Part shown: positions 34,432-43,090 of the stretch, in pieces
Position numbering within the stretch: the stretch's first letter is position 1
Layout: every line of letters begins with the position of its first letter
DNA from: Ga0077555 sp046154645
GTDB lineage: Bacteria; Pseudomonadota; Alphaproteobacteria; Rhizobiales; Hyphomicrobiaceae
Assembly (NCBI GenBank): GCA_046154645.1
Contig: JBJXDZ010000009.1
Location: 162,469-226,468, forward strand
Direction of reading: 5' to 3'
Length of the DNA stretch: 64,000 bases
Program-made: the position numbers and the translations under genes
Notes under the pieces: generated by a model
The model's input: the letters and a program-made list of their open reading frames with translations, nothing else
Databases searched by the model: none
What the model was told of the DNA's origin: nothing

Positions 34432-36420
34432 ATGGCGATCGAAATTAACTGGCGCTTGGATGAACCCGGCGTCGAGGGGCAATCCGGACGCGTGAAGTTG
34501 CAAGGCAAGGGCCCCTTTCGCATCGGCCGCGCGCCGGGCAACGAGGTGGTGCTGGCGCATGCGCAGGTGTCTCGCGTCCATGCCGAAGTGACGGTCGACG
34601 GGCGCACCGTGCGCATCAACGACAAGGGCAGCCAGAACAAGACCTATCTCGACGACAAGGTGATCACGAGCGCCACGTGGGGCCCCGACCAGACCCTGCG
34701 CATCGGGCACTTTTCGCTGACCTACCGGTTGGAGGAGGCCGGCGGCCAACGCCGCGCCGTACAGCGGCCCAGCGACGAGACGCACGTCGAGGTCAACCGG
34801 CCGATCCCGCAAGCCGACGCGCGGCCAGGTGTGGTGGCGCCACGGGCGCAGTTTCCCGGCCGCATCTTCGACAATCGCATCGTCACGGTGCGCGAGCTCG
34901 CCAACTCGGGCAAGGTGGCGGGGGAGTGCAACTACCTGGCGATCGGCGGCGGCATCGGTAGCTTCTGCTGGGTCGACCACCTTAGGGTCTATGGTGTGCC
35001 CGCCAACGACATCCGCGTCATCGGCGTCGCCCCCGACAAGCGCCCCTACGCCAAGTGGGGCCGACTGTGCAAGGTGTCGCAGATCCCCGACCACGAGCGC
35101 ATCCGCTCGAACTCCATTTCCGTGCCGGACAATATCTGGGGCTTTCCGGGCTATGCCAGCCGCGAGACCATGCGCGAGTTGAAGCGCGGCAACCTCGGCG
35201 GCCTCAAGTATGTGCTGCAGGTGTTCGGCGAGCCGAACTTGACCGAGAGCTACACGCCGCGCACCGGCGACGTTTATCACTCGTTCGATGTCGAGGCGCG
35301 GCGCATCGGCTGGGAGAACATGTGGCTCTACGGCCAGGTGGTCGGCATTCGCAAGACCGACGACGAGCGCTTCGTCGTCGCCTATCGGGTGCCAAGCCAG
35401 TTCGCAGCCGACCTGCCGCCGGAGCAGCGCGAGCGCTTTTTCATCGCCCGCTACATCCAGATCGCGACCGGCTATCCGGCATCGAACTATCTGCCCGACC
35501 TGCAGGAGTTCCGCAGCGCAAACCCTGACTCGAAGGCCGTCGTCAACGCCTACGAGGAGCACGATGACGTTTATCGGCAACTCGAGCAGCGCGGCGGCAC
35601 CATCATGATCCGCGGTCGCGGCATCGTGGCCTCGCGCGTCATCCAGCGGGTGTGGGAGGCGCGCGCCAAGAACAAGGATATTCGGCTGCTGCACCTCGTG
35701 CGCACGCCGATCAAGCAGGGCCACAAGTATGATCTGGCCACGCGCGATCTGCGCAACGACGTCGAGCAGCAGCCCTTCAACTGGCCCAAGGCGTGCTGGG
35801 GTGGCACGCTCAGAGCCAAGCTCGAGGCGGCCCCGCCCGAGGAGCGCGCCCGGTTGATGCGCGATTGGGGCGGCACCACCACGGCCGACCGTGACGACTG
35901 GAATGTGATCATCGAAACCGGCACACGCGAGGGCTGGTACAAGGTCTTCTACGGCAATGTGGCAACGATCGAGGTGAAGGGCGCGCGCGTGGTGACGCGG
36001 CTCGAGTCCTCCGACCGCTACAACGAGAATGTCGATCTCACCGCCGACTTCATCGTCGATTGCACGGGTCTTGTCGCCAAGGTCGACGAGACACCGCTGC
36101 TGGCCGACCTCATTCGCACCTACGATCTGCCGCGCAACAAGGCGGCGGGCGAGGGCGCGGAACTGCGGCTGGCTGGCTTGACGGTGAACAACAGCTTCGA
36201 GATCGCCGGCCTGCAGAACGGCCGCGCCCGTGCCTGGGCCGCCGGTGTGGTGACGGCCAGCGGGCCCTATGCGGCCGTCGACAGTTTCCTCGGCCTGCAG
36301 TTTGCGGCGCTGCGCTCCGTCGATCAGCTCGGCGCCATTGGGGCTCCCGGCGTGACGCGCTTTGGTCCGCTGCGCTCGGCGTCGCAATGGCTGAAATGGT
36401 GTCTTGGCCAGTCGCCTTGA
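34432..36420 (+). CDS. FHA domain fused to an FAD/NAD(P)-binding oxidoreductase
   Basis: A 662-residue fusion. Residues ~15-100 are an FHA domain (GR at 32-33, SRVHAEV at 47-53, N69). After a ~60-residue linker comes a flavoprotein-like monooxygenase region. The first dinucleotide site is YLAIGGGIGSFCW near 168-180, and a middle segment has FIARYIQIATGYPA (ATG-type motif, 338-350). A second nucleotide-binding segment is MIRGRGIVASRVIQRVW (392-408), and FIVDCTGL lies near 540-547. That order resembles lysine/ornithine N-monooxygenase or group B flavin monooxygenase relatives. The substrate is unknown. FHA targeting of such an enzyme is unusual. Preceded by the FHA/zinc-ribbon gene and followed by a small membrane-protein gene. 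Confidence 0.8.
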   Translation: MAIEINWRLDEPGVEGQSGRVKLQGKGPFRIGRAPGNEVVLAHAQVSRVHAEVTVDGRTVRINDKGSQNKTYLDDKVITSATWGPDQTLRIGHFSLTYRLEEAGGQRRAVQRPSDETHVEVNRPIPQADARPGVVAPRAQFPGRIFDNRIVTVRELANSGKVAGECNYLAIGGGIGSFCWVDHLRVYGVPANDIRVIGVAPDKRPYAKWGRLCKVSQIPDHERIRSNSISVPDNIWGFPGYASRETMRELKRGNLGGLKYVLQVFGEPNLTESYTPRTGDVYHSFDVEARRIGWENMWLYGQVVGIRKTDDERFVVAYRVPSQFAADLPPEQRERFFIARYIQIATGYPASNYLPDLQEFRSANPDSKAVVNAYEEHDDVYRQLEQRGGTIMIRGRGIVASRVIQRVWEARAKNKDIRLLHLVRTPIKQGHKYDLATRDLRNDVEQQPFNWPKACWGGTLRAKLEAAPPEERARLMRDWGGTTTADRDDWNVIIETGTREGWYKVFYGNVATIEVKGARVVTRLESSDRYNENVDLTADFIVDCTGLVAKVDETPLLADLIRTYDLPRNKAAGEGAELRLAGLTVNNSFEIAGLQNGRARAWAAGVVTASGPYAAVDSFLGLQFAALRSVDQLGAIGAPGVTRFGPLRSASQWLKWCLGQSP

Positions 36421-36504
36421 CCGGGCGATCCTCTGCCACGGCGTGGGCTTGTGTGCAGCCGTGCGCTTCTGTCCTTGTCCTCAATCGATGCTGCGAGACC
36501 GCCC

Positions 36505-36981
36505 ATGACGCCTACCCTGCTCGGACGCTGGCACACCCGCCTGCTGCTCTACGTCTTCATCGGTCTGCCGGTCACCTTCATCTGGGGCCTCTACCAGGAG
36601 AACTGGCAGTTCCCGCCACCGACGGACTTCGACTCGAAGTTCATCCAAAGCTTCCTGTTCCTCACCTGCATTCTGGTGCTGGGGCTGCTGCTGGATATCG
36701 TCTACATGCAGATCCAGCGCACGCACTGGGACCAGGACTGGCCCTTCGCCTACCAGTTCTTCTTCTCGATCATCGAGTTCCTGCTGGTTTATCTGGCAAT
36801 CGATTTTGACCTGCTGTGGTTCCTGTTCGACCGCGTCAAGCCGCCGTTCTGGGACGCCGCCTGCCACTTCGCCTGGGTGTTCATTCCCTCGTTCATCGCG
36901 CTGCTGGCGGGCATCCAGATCTTCCTGGTGCGCTGGCGCTTCAAGGGTGGTGAGCTTGGCCGTCATCCCATCGGGAGATAG
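36505..36981 (+). CDS. Small integral membrane protein
   Basis: A 158-residue protein starting MTPTLLGRWHTRLLLYVF with four predicted membrane helices: about residues 10-30 (LLLYVFIGLPVTFIWGL), 48-70 (SFLFLTCILVLGLLLDIV), 85-110 (FFFSIIEFLLVYLAIDFDLLWFLF) and 120-145 (AWVFIPSFIALLAGIQIFL). A GTG-initiated longer frame at 36451 has no signal character. It follows the FHA-flavoprotein by 84 bp and is convergent with the phosphatase gene. It may be the membrane partner of the oxidoreductase, but this is inference from position. Confidence 0.65.
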   Translation: MTPTLLGRWHTRLLLYVFIGLPVTFIWGLYQENWQFPPPTDFDSKFIQSFLFLTCILVLGLLLDIVYMQIQRTHWDQDWPFAYQFFFSIIEFLLVYLAIDFDLLWFLFDRVKPPFWDAACHFAWVFIPSFIALLAGIQIFLVRWRFKGGELGRHPIGR

Positions 36982-37044
36982 CGACACCCTCAAGCCACAC
37001 GGCTGCCGCTGCCGGGCCTGACATTCCCGCTCCAACGCGCACGA

Positions 37045-39081
37045 TTACAGGCCGCTGCCTGGACAATTGTCGTTACACCACAGCCGGCAGTCCTGCTGGT
37101 CCATGGTGCCGGGGCGGGTGACGAGATTGCACTCCTGGAAACAGGCATTGCGGCTCGGCAGCCGCGTCCCGTCCGACCATGGATTGCAGCTTACCGCTGG
37201 CTGGCGCCGGAGACTGTCCACCTGGCGTTCCGGTGCCGGTTGCTGGACGCGGCGCGGGTCGGCCTCGCGGCGCTCCTGCTCCAGGCGCTCACGCTCCTGG
37301 TCCGCCCTTGGCCGGGGCTCAGCCCCTGGCCGCGGTGCAGGGATGGCGCCGCTGCGGTCCTGCGGCACGGCCCGCGCAGGAGGTCCTGGCGGTGGCTCGG
37401 CGGGTCGCGGTTGCGGCGCGATGAGGCGTGGCGGCGGTGGGCTGGGCGTCTGCGATGGCTGGTTTTCCGACCGGGGCGGCGTCTCGCTCGGCGGCTGCAC
37501 GCGCTGGCCCTTCGAGGGATCCTCAGGCGGGTCGGCACGCGGCGACGTGGGTGGCGCCGTCTCAGGCCGGGGCTGCGGCGGCAATGGCTGTGCCGGTACA
37601 GTCGGCGGCGGTGGAGGTGGCGGTGCCGCCCGCGGTGCCTCCGGCCGTGGTGGTGGCGCGGCAGTCGGCGGAGCCTGTGGCGGGGCTGGCTGCGGTGTGG
37701 GCTGGGCTGCCGGCACGTCGGCCTTGGGCGGAGGCAGCTGCGTCTTGGCTGGCGGTGCCGGTGCGGTTTCGGGCAATGGCGTGCCCTTGGTTTTCGTCGG
37801 AACCTGGGTCGTTGGCGCCGGGGCAAAAAAAGCGCTGAGCGGATCCCATAGGCCCAGCATGCGGCCAATGAACAGGCCGCCGAAGAGTGTGGCGAGGGCG
37901 AGCATCAGCAGGCCCAACGGCAAGAGGCCAGACCGCGCCGGCGGCGGCCCGGGAATGGGCGCCATCGGCTTGTCTGGACGCAACTCCGACGCCGCCCGCG
38001 CCGTCGCATCCGCAGCCGCCGTGCGGGCCTCGGCCGATGGGAGGGCGGTGCGGGCGGTGTTACCCGCTGGCACCGTCGCGGACGTCGGCGCGGCGGACCG
38101 CTGGGTGGCGCTGGCCACGACGGGGCCCGATGGCGTCACGCGCTGGGTCGGCGCGTCCTGGGCCGCGACCGCGCCGGGGCTGGCTTTGGCGGGCGCTGAA
38201 GGTTTCGCGGCGGCTGGGATCTGGGTGCGCTGGTGGGCTGTGGCCACTTCGGTCGGCGTGGTGATTTCCTGACGCTGACGCGGCGCAATGGCGGTCGGCG
38301 CCTCGGTGGCCGCATGCTTTGGCGCCACGATCACGCGGGCCACGGCAACCGTCGTATTATCCTGCCGGTCGGCGCGGCGCTCCTTGACGGCCTCGATCAG
38401 CGCCGTGCTCAATTGCTTGGCATTGAGCTTGGCACCGTTGCTGACGATGCCGGCGATATCGTCCTCGGAGATGGTGTTGAGACCGTCGCTGGCCAGGATC
38501 AGCACGTCGCCGGCGTCGAGCGGGTAGGCCTGCTGGGGGTGATCGACGATCTCGAGTTTGCGGCCGGTGAGGGCCGAGACCAGAACCGACTTGGCGGCCA
38601 GCACCTCGGGGTCGGTTTCATTGTACTGGCCGGAGCGGACCATGAGGCCCGCTTGCGAATGGTCTTCGTTGAGCTTGGTCAGCGCGCCTTTGCGCCAGAC
38701 ATAGAGGTGGCTGTCGCCGACGCTGATCCAGGACACGGCGCCCTCAGCGACAATGGCGATGACGGCGGTGCTGGCCATGCTGCGATGGCCGTGGGCGGGA
38801 TCGACGCCGCCGGCAATGCTCGTGTTGGCGACCTCGATGCCGTCGCGCAGTGCCCGATGGCGGTGTGCCGGGTCCGTGAACGCCCCCTGCTTGGCGGCGT
38901 CGAGGAACGTCTGCACGACGATTTTCGAGGCTTCCGCGCCACCCTTGTGGCCACCGAGACCATCGGCCAGCACCAGAATGGCGGCGTGCTTGCTCTCATC
39001 GATGATCTGGATGCCAGCCGAATCCTGCTGCTCATCGCGGGCGCCGATGTACGCCTCATGCGCTAGCTCAAGCCGCATCAT
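37045..39081 (-). CDS. PP2C-type protein phosphatase with membrane anchor and Cys-rich tail
   Basis: A 678-residue protein starting MMRLELAHEAYIGARDEQQ. Residues 1-253 are a metal-dependent PP2C serine/threonine phosphatase: D20 (EQQDSAG), LADGLGGHKGG with D40, WISVGDSHLYVW, ILASDGLNTI with D199, and DNTTVAV with D241. A ~130-residue Ala/Pro linker follows, then one membrane helix (~385-407, GLLPLGLLMLALATLFGGL), a very long proline-rich region, and an end with six or more cysteines (CNPWSDG ... CFQECN ... DCRLWCNDNC). The phosphatase would face the cytoplasm and the tail the periplasm. It would dephosphorylate Ser/Thr, the counterpart of an unseen kinase. Confidence 0.85.
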   Translation of the reverse strand: MMRLELAHEAYIGARDEQQDSAGIQIIDESKHAAILVLADGLGGHKGGAEASKIVVQTFLDAAKQGAFTDPAHRHRALRDGIEVANTSIAGGVDPAHGHRSMASTAVIAIVAEGAVSWISVGDSHLYVWRKGALTKLNEDHSQAGLMVRSGQYNETDPEVLAAKSVLVSALTGRKLEIVDHPQQAYPLDAGDVLILASDGLNTISEDDIAGIVSNGAKLNAKQLSTALIEAVKERRADRQDNTTVAVARVIVAPKHAATEAPTAIAPRQRQEITTPTEVATAHQRTQIPAAAKPSAPAKASPGAVAAQDAPTQRVTPSGPVVASATQRSAAPTSATVPAGNTARTALPSAEARTAAADATARAASELRPDKPMAPIPGPPPARSGLLPLGLLMLALATLFGGLFIGRMLGLWDPLSAFFAPAPTTQVPTKTKGTPLPETAPAPPAKTQLPPPKADVPAAQPTPQPAPPQAPPTAAPPPRPEAPRAAPPPPPPPTVPAQPLPPQPRPETAPPTSPRADPPEDPSKGQRVQPPSETPPRSENQPSQTPSPPPPRLIAPQPRPAEPPPGPPARAVPQDRSGAIPAPRPGAEPRPRADQERERLEQERREADPRRVQQPAPERQVDSLRRQPAVSCNPWSDGTRLPSRNACFQECNLVTRPGTMDQQDCRLWCNDNCPGSGL

Positions 39082-39714
39082 GCGCGGCACCCCCGGTGCT
39101 GACGGAGCCCGAATGCCGCCGCCGGCCGGTGCGGTCTCCCGATGATGCCGGCAGCGCCGAACGCCAGGCCGCGTGTCGAGGCCGGCTGAGCTTGCGTCAT
39201 CACGCTGTCCTTTCCGTCCGGCCTTGCTGAGGTGCCCTGCGCGCGGATGACGCCGGGGCCACGTGTGACGCGCGTGCGGGGCGGGGCCGCGGGCAAGGTC
39301 CGCGCCGAGGTCGGCCCGACGGCCATATGCGGGCGCTCTTGCCGTGGTGCGCACGCCCGGGTCAACGCCGGCGCGCCTTGCTCAGGGTCGGTCGCGAGTA
39401 TACACTTGCGCGCGAGGTGGAATAGGCGGCGTTCCAAGCGTATCGCTCCGTATGGGCGCAGCACTGCAGACAGACGAAGTATAGTGTGCGACGTCGCGTT
39501 GGCAATGAGCAAACCGTGTTCACTTAATTGCGAGGTTGATCTTTGCACCGTCGCGTTGGCGCACCAGATTGGGGTCCAGCGGCTGTTGCAGAACAGTCTG
39601 CGACGCGTGTCCGTGGCGGCCGGGGTCATCATGATCGACTTCCGGCGGTGCACGGCTCATGCGAGCGTGATAGTCTCCTGAAATTGAGATGCAGCGACAG
39701 CATTGGAAGCCAGC
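39082..39714. other. Intergenic region upstream of the PP2C and FHA genes
   Basis: About 630 bp between divergent genes. At 39518-39527 it carries GTTCACTTAA, also present at 40476-40485 upstream of the antiporter. A CGTCGCGTTGG motif appears at about 39493 and 39550. No gene or tRNA is seen. Confidence 0.5.
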
Positions 39715-40356
39715 ATGAAGCCCCCATCGTCCCGTGACGTCCAGACCGACGCCCATATTCCCAATCGCCGCGAGACGGCGAGCGAGCAAACCGTCATCAT
39801 CGGCGACAGTGGTGGCGGTGCCCAGAACAGCGTAACCGGTGCCGCCGCGCATCCGACGCCGACGCCGGCCCCCGCTCCTGCTGCAGCCCCCCCGCCGCGC
39901 GAGCCGGCCAAGCCCGTAGCCCCCGCACCCGCCATGGTCGACAATGGCCACACCCGCCTGCTGCCCCATCCGGGCATGGCGGCTGGCTCCGACATGAACA
40001 AGGGCTCGCCCGTCGTCGGCTGGCTGGTGGTCGTCCAGGGACCGGGCAAAGGCAGCTTCCGACCCGTGTTTCCCGGCAGCAACACCATTGGCCGCTCGAC
40101 CAACCAGCGCATCCCGATCGACTTCGGCGACGATTCCATCTCGGCCGAGAAGCAGGCGTTCCTGGTTTATGACGGACGCAAGCGTCAGTTCCAGCTGGTG
40201 CCGAATCTCGAGAAATCCAATCTGGTGCACCTCAATGACGGGGCCGTGCTCGCCAACACCGAGATCAAGGCCAAGGATCGCCTGACCATTGGCCAGACCA
40301 CGCTGCTGTTCGTGCCGTTGTGCGGCGACGACTTCGACTGGGCCGAAATGAAGTGA
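39715..40356 (+). CDS. FHA-domain protein with proline-rich N-terminus
   Basis: A 213-residue protein. The first ~95 residues are disordered and alanine/proline-rich (TPTPAPAPAAAPPPREP). The C-terminal ~100 residues form an FHA domain with GR at 126-127 (NTIGRSTNQ) and N174. The canonical SxxH of the phosphothreonine pocket is changed (SISAEK at 141-146), so phosphopeptide binding may be weak or altered. The frame is also open from a TTG at 39703, but GGAAG precedes the ATG at 39715. A strong terminator (40427-40462) follows it. Confidence 0.75.
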   Translation: MKPPSSRDVQTDAHIPNRRETASEQTVIIGDSGGGAQNSVTGAAAHPTPTPAPAPAAAPPPREPAKPVAPAPAMVDNGHTRLLPHPGMAAGSDMNKGSPVVGWLVVVQGPGKGSFRPVFPGSNTIGRSTNQRIPIDFGDDSISAEKQAFLVYDGRKRQFQLVPNLEKSNLVHLNDGAVLANTEIKAKDRLTIGQTTLLFVPLCGDDFDWAEMK

Positions 40357-40426
40357 CGGCCGCCGCTTTCGGCTGATTGCGCGGCGACAGAGTCGGCGAA
40401 TCTGGCATACTAATCACGTCGCGTTA

Positions 40427-40462
40427 TGGCCATGGTGGCGCGTTCACCATGGCCACCTTTTT
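40427..40462 (+). terminator. Rho-independent terminator
   Basis: TGGCCATGGTG (40427-40437) pairs perfectly with CACCATGGCCA (40445-40455) around a 7-base loop and is followed by ccttttt. It separates the FHA gene ending at 40356 from the antiporter gene, which must therefore have its own promoter. Confidence 0.85.
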
Positions 40463-40618
40463 GTGGGCTTGGTCCGTTCACTTAACTTTATCTGCTTCCA
40501 GGAACACGGGTAACGTGTCCCGCTGGCCATGTGACTTGGCCGCGCTTGCGACGGTGCTGCGTGAGTGCCAAGTACTTTTTCCCGGCCGCGCCTTGCCGGT
40601 CCAACTTTGGGGGAGCCA

Positions 40619-42370
40619 ATGTATTCAGGCCTCGTACAACTCCTGCAGGAGTTGAAACCGCCCTACATTTTGTTGGTGCAAGCCTGCATCGTGGTGGCAT
40701 TCCCCTACTTTTTGTGGCGGGTGTGCAAGTTCGACAAGTTGTTCCCGCTCGGCGTCGTGCAAATCTTTGCCGGTGTCCTGCTCGGGCCTGGCATCTTCGG
40801 CGCGCTGGATGCGGCCGTGCTGTTTTCGCCCCCGGATCCTGCCGCCTTGGGCCCCTACAAGGCCTGCGCCAACCCAGACACGCAGCGCTTGTTCCATGCG
40901 CTGTTCGGCAAGGCCTGCTATCATGGCACCGAGGTCAATCGCGCCGCCGGCATCGCCTCGATCGCCACCATCGCTGTCTGCCTGTTCGGCTTTCTGGCCG
41001 GCACCGACGCGGACAAGGAACTGGTCCGCAAATCCGGCAAGAGCGTGCTCTCCATCGGCGTCATCGGCATGATCATTGGCTGGGGCATCGGCATCCTGGC
41101 CGGCATCCCGCTGTACTACGCCTTCCCGGTGGCACACGGCGCCAAGGCCAACGTGGTGAACTTCCCCATCGCGTTCGGTCTCGTCATCGCCGTCTCCGCC
41201 CTGCCGGTTCTGGCCGTCATCCTGCGCGGACTTGATCTCACCAAGCGCCGCCTCGGCGCGGTGGCGCTCGCCAGTGCCAGCATCGCCGACACCATGATGT
41301 GGTTCGGTCTTGGCCTTGTGGTGGCGCTGGCGCTGGGCGGCAGCCTCGCCGCCGCCTTGACCAAGGCCTTCCTTGGTGCCGCGCTGAGCATTGGTTTCAT
41401 TCTGTACGTCGCCTCGCCCGTCCTCAACCGCATGCTGGCCAAGGACGCGCCGGAAAGCGCCGTCATCACGCTTGCTGCGCTGTCGATCTTCGTCGCCTCC
41501 GCGATCACCGGCATCACCGAGCTGCATCCTGTGCTCGGCGCCTTCATTGCCGGCTATTTCCTGCCCGACAAGGTGCGCGAAATGGCGGCGCATCGCTTCG
41601 ACATGACGACCGTGCTGGTGCTGATGCCGTTCTTCTTCCTCAACACCGGCCTCAACACCAACTTCAGCGTCTTCGATCCCAATGTGTGGATGCTGTTCGC
41701 CATCAGCACCGTGCTGTGCGTCGTCGGCAAGACCGTCGGGCACGGTCTGGCGGCGCGCCTGTCGGGCGAAAACGTGCCCTTCTCGGTCGGCACCGGACTG
41801 CTGCTGCAGACGAAGGGCCTGATGGGCTTGATCGTCTGCGTCGTCTTCCTCGAGAAGGAAGTGCTGTCGCCGCTGATGTTTTCGGCAGCCGTCTTCATGT
41901 GCATGTTCTCGACCGGCCTGCCGACACCGGTCATGCGCGTCTTGATCGCCAGGTACGGTGATCGCATCACCGAAGGTGACAAGAAGGCCGAGCCGATCCT
42001 CGAAGGGTTGGGGCCAACCGTGCAGCAGCCGCACGCTGCCCCAGCCACGGGGAGTCGCCCGGTGCTGGCCACGCTCGAATTCGCAGACGGCCTTGGCAAG
42101 TTTGACGTGACCGCCTCGAGCGTGGTCATCGGGCGGCATACGGAGGATGACATCAACGTCAACGATATCCGCGTGTCGCGCCGCCACGCCAAACTCGCAT
42201 TCGCCGCCGATGGCCAGTGCGAGTTGATCAATCAAACGGCCGATCGCTCGCAACCTAATCCCATCTCAGTCAATGGAACGGAACGGGAGAAGGCGATGCT
42301 TAAGGACGGCGACACGGTCTCCCTCAACGGCGTCGAGTTCACGCTCCGCTACGCCCGGAAGGCCGCCTGA
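40619..42370 (+). CDS. Cation/proton antiporter with C-terminal FHA domain
   Basis: A 583-residue protein. Residues ~10-440 form the many membrane helices of a CPA2/KefB-like cation:proton antiporter: LLVQACIVVAFPYFLWRV, GVVQIFAGVLLGPGIFG, IGVIGMIIGWGIGILAG, ASASIADTMMWFGLGLVVALALGG, LHPVLGAFIAGYFLP, GLLLQTKGLMGLIVCVVF. After a short basic linker, residues 479-583 are an FHA domain: GRHTEDD with GR at 505-506, VSRRHAKL with H523, and ISVNG with N552. The FHA tail could gate the transporter by binding a phosphorylated partner. The start is the ATG at 40619 after a GGGGGAG ribosome site. Ion specificity (K+ or Na+) cannot be read. Confidence 0.85.
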   Translation: MYSGLVQLLQELKPPYILLVQACIVVAFPYFLWRVCKFDKLFPLGVVQIFAGVLLGPGIFGALDAAVLFSPPDPAALGPYKACANPDTQRLFHALFGKACYHGTEVNRAAGIASIATIAVCLFGFLAGTDADKELVRKSGKSVLSIGVIGMIIGWGIGILAGIPLYYAFPVAHGAKANVVNFPIAFGLVIAVSALPVLAVILRGLDLTKRRLGAVALASASIADTMMWFGLGLVVALALGGSLAAALTKAFLGAALSIGFILYVASPVLNRMLAKDAPESAVITLAALSIFVASAITGITELHPVLGAFIAGYFLPDKVREMAAHRFDMTTVLVLMPFFFLNTGLNTNFSVFDPNVWMLFAISTVLCVVGKTVGHGLAARLSGENVPFSVGTGLLLQTKGLMGLIVCVVFLEKEVLSPLMFSAAVFMCMFSTGLPTPVMRVLIARYGDRITEGDKKAEPILEGLGPTVQQPHAAPATGSRPVLATLEFADGLGKFDVTASSVVIGRHTEDDINVNDIRVSRRHAKLAFAADGQCELINQTADRSQPNPISVNGTEREKAMLKDGDTVSLNGVEFTLRYARKAA

Positions 42371-42667
42371 GGCCTAGTGCCAGCGGCATTTCTCAAGCCG
42401 GCCTCTTGAGAGGGGGGCTAAGTCCACCGCCATGAGCGTCCCAAGCGGCTTCCGGGAAACGTGCGGCCTCAGCTCAACGTTATCCGCGAACCTTTGCAAG
42501 GAAGGCGGCTGAGCAGCAGGCCCGCGCATGGCATCTCGCGGACAAGGCCAAAGCCATGCGGTTCCCGCTTGCTCGCCGGGGAGACCTGGGTTAGGAACCT
42601 CGCGTCACGTTGTCGTCACGGGCCGGTCCGCTTCGGCCTCTGTACCAATCGGCAGCGTTTTGTGGAT
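42371..42667. other. Intergenic region before tRNA-Val
   Basis: About 300 bp. A hairpin, TCTCAAG-CCGGCCT-CTTGAGA (42391-42411), lies just past the antiporter gene and may end its transcript. A fragment matching the right arm of the palindromic repeat family (gcggcttccgggaaac) is near 42448-42463. No gene is seen. Confidence 0.5.
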
Positions 42668-42742
42668 GGGCGCTTAGCTCAGCGGTAGAGCACTACCTTG
42701 ACATGGTAGGGGTCACAGGTTCGATCCCTGTAGCGCCCACCA
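42668..42742 (+). tRNA. tRNA-Val (anticodon GAC)
   Basis: GGGCGCT pairs with AGCGCCC (42732-42738), followed by A and CCA to 42742. The D arm is AGCTCAGCGGTAGAGC, the anticodon arm CTACC-TTGACAT-GGTAG (anticodon GAC, reading GTC), and the T arm ACAGGTTCGATCCCTGT. All arms pair. A truncated tyrosine recombinase abuts it on the right. Confidence 0.95.
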
Positions 42743-43090
42743 TCCAACATCTTGAATTACCCGACAATTCTCCGGCTCGAAGGTAGGGGCTGAAGGTTCA
42801 TTGAACCGCGGATCATTGACCTCGCCTCCTTCGATCGCGCGCTTCATGCGAATTTCCAGCGCATCGGAAGCATCCGTCCGCTTCGCGGCAGTCGCCTTGG
42901 CATAAATCGTCTCGGTCGATTCTAGCTGGTCATGGCCAAGATACCGCTGAATCACATGCATGGGGACATCAGCGTCTGCGAGCCATGTGGCTGCAGCATG
43001 CCGCAGTGCATGATGGCCGATGTAGCGACCGCCAAGCTTTGCCTTGTCGACCACACGGGAGATATTGCGTCCGCACCTCACGCCATGCGG
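42713..43090 (-). pseudogene. Tyrosine recombinase (integrase) C-terminal remnant
   Basis: Read on the minus strand, the sequence ending against the CRISPR array gives GRNISRVVDKAKLGGRYIG, then HALRHAAATWL (the HxxR box), HVIQRYLGHDQL (LGH) and TETIYAKATA with the catalytic tyrosine. It is a C-terminal catalytic piece without the N-terminal core-binding domain or first catalytic arginine. The frame continues through the 3' half of tRNA-Val to a stop at 42713, a common layout when an integrase gene sits beside the tRNA used as its attachment site. Its N-terminal portion is missing exactly where the CRISPR array begins. I treat it as a remnant of a mobile element. Confidence 0.75.

Noticed and set aside
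34267..36387. 706-residue minus-strand open frame opposite the FHA-flavoprotein
   Set aside because: Shadow of the coding strand; the plus-strand frame has clear FHA and dinucleotide motifs, while this one shows none.
42720..42742. attL/attR pair with the tRNA-Val 3' end
   Set aside because: I could not find a second copy of the tRNA 3' end within the window; a copy beyond the right edge is possible.
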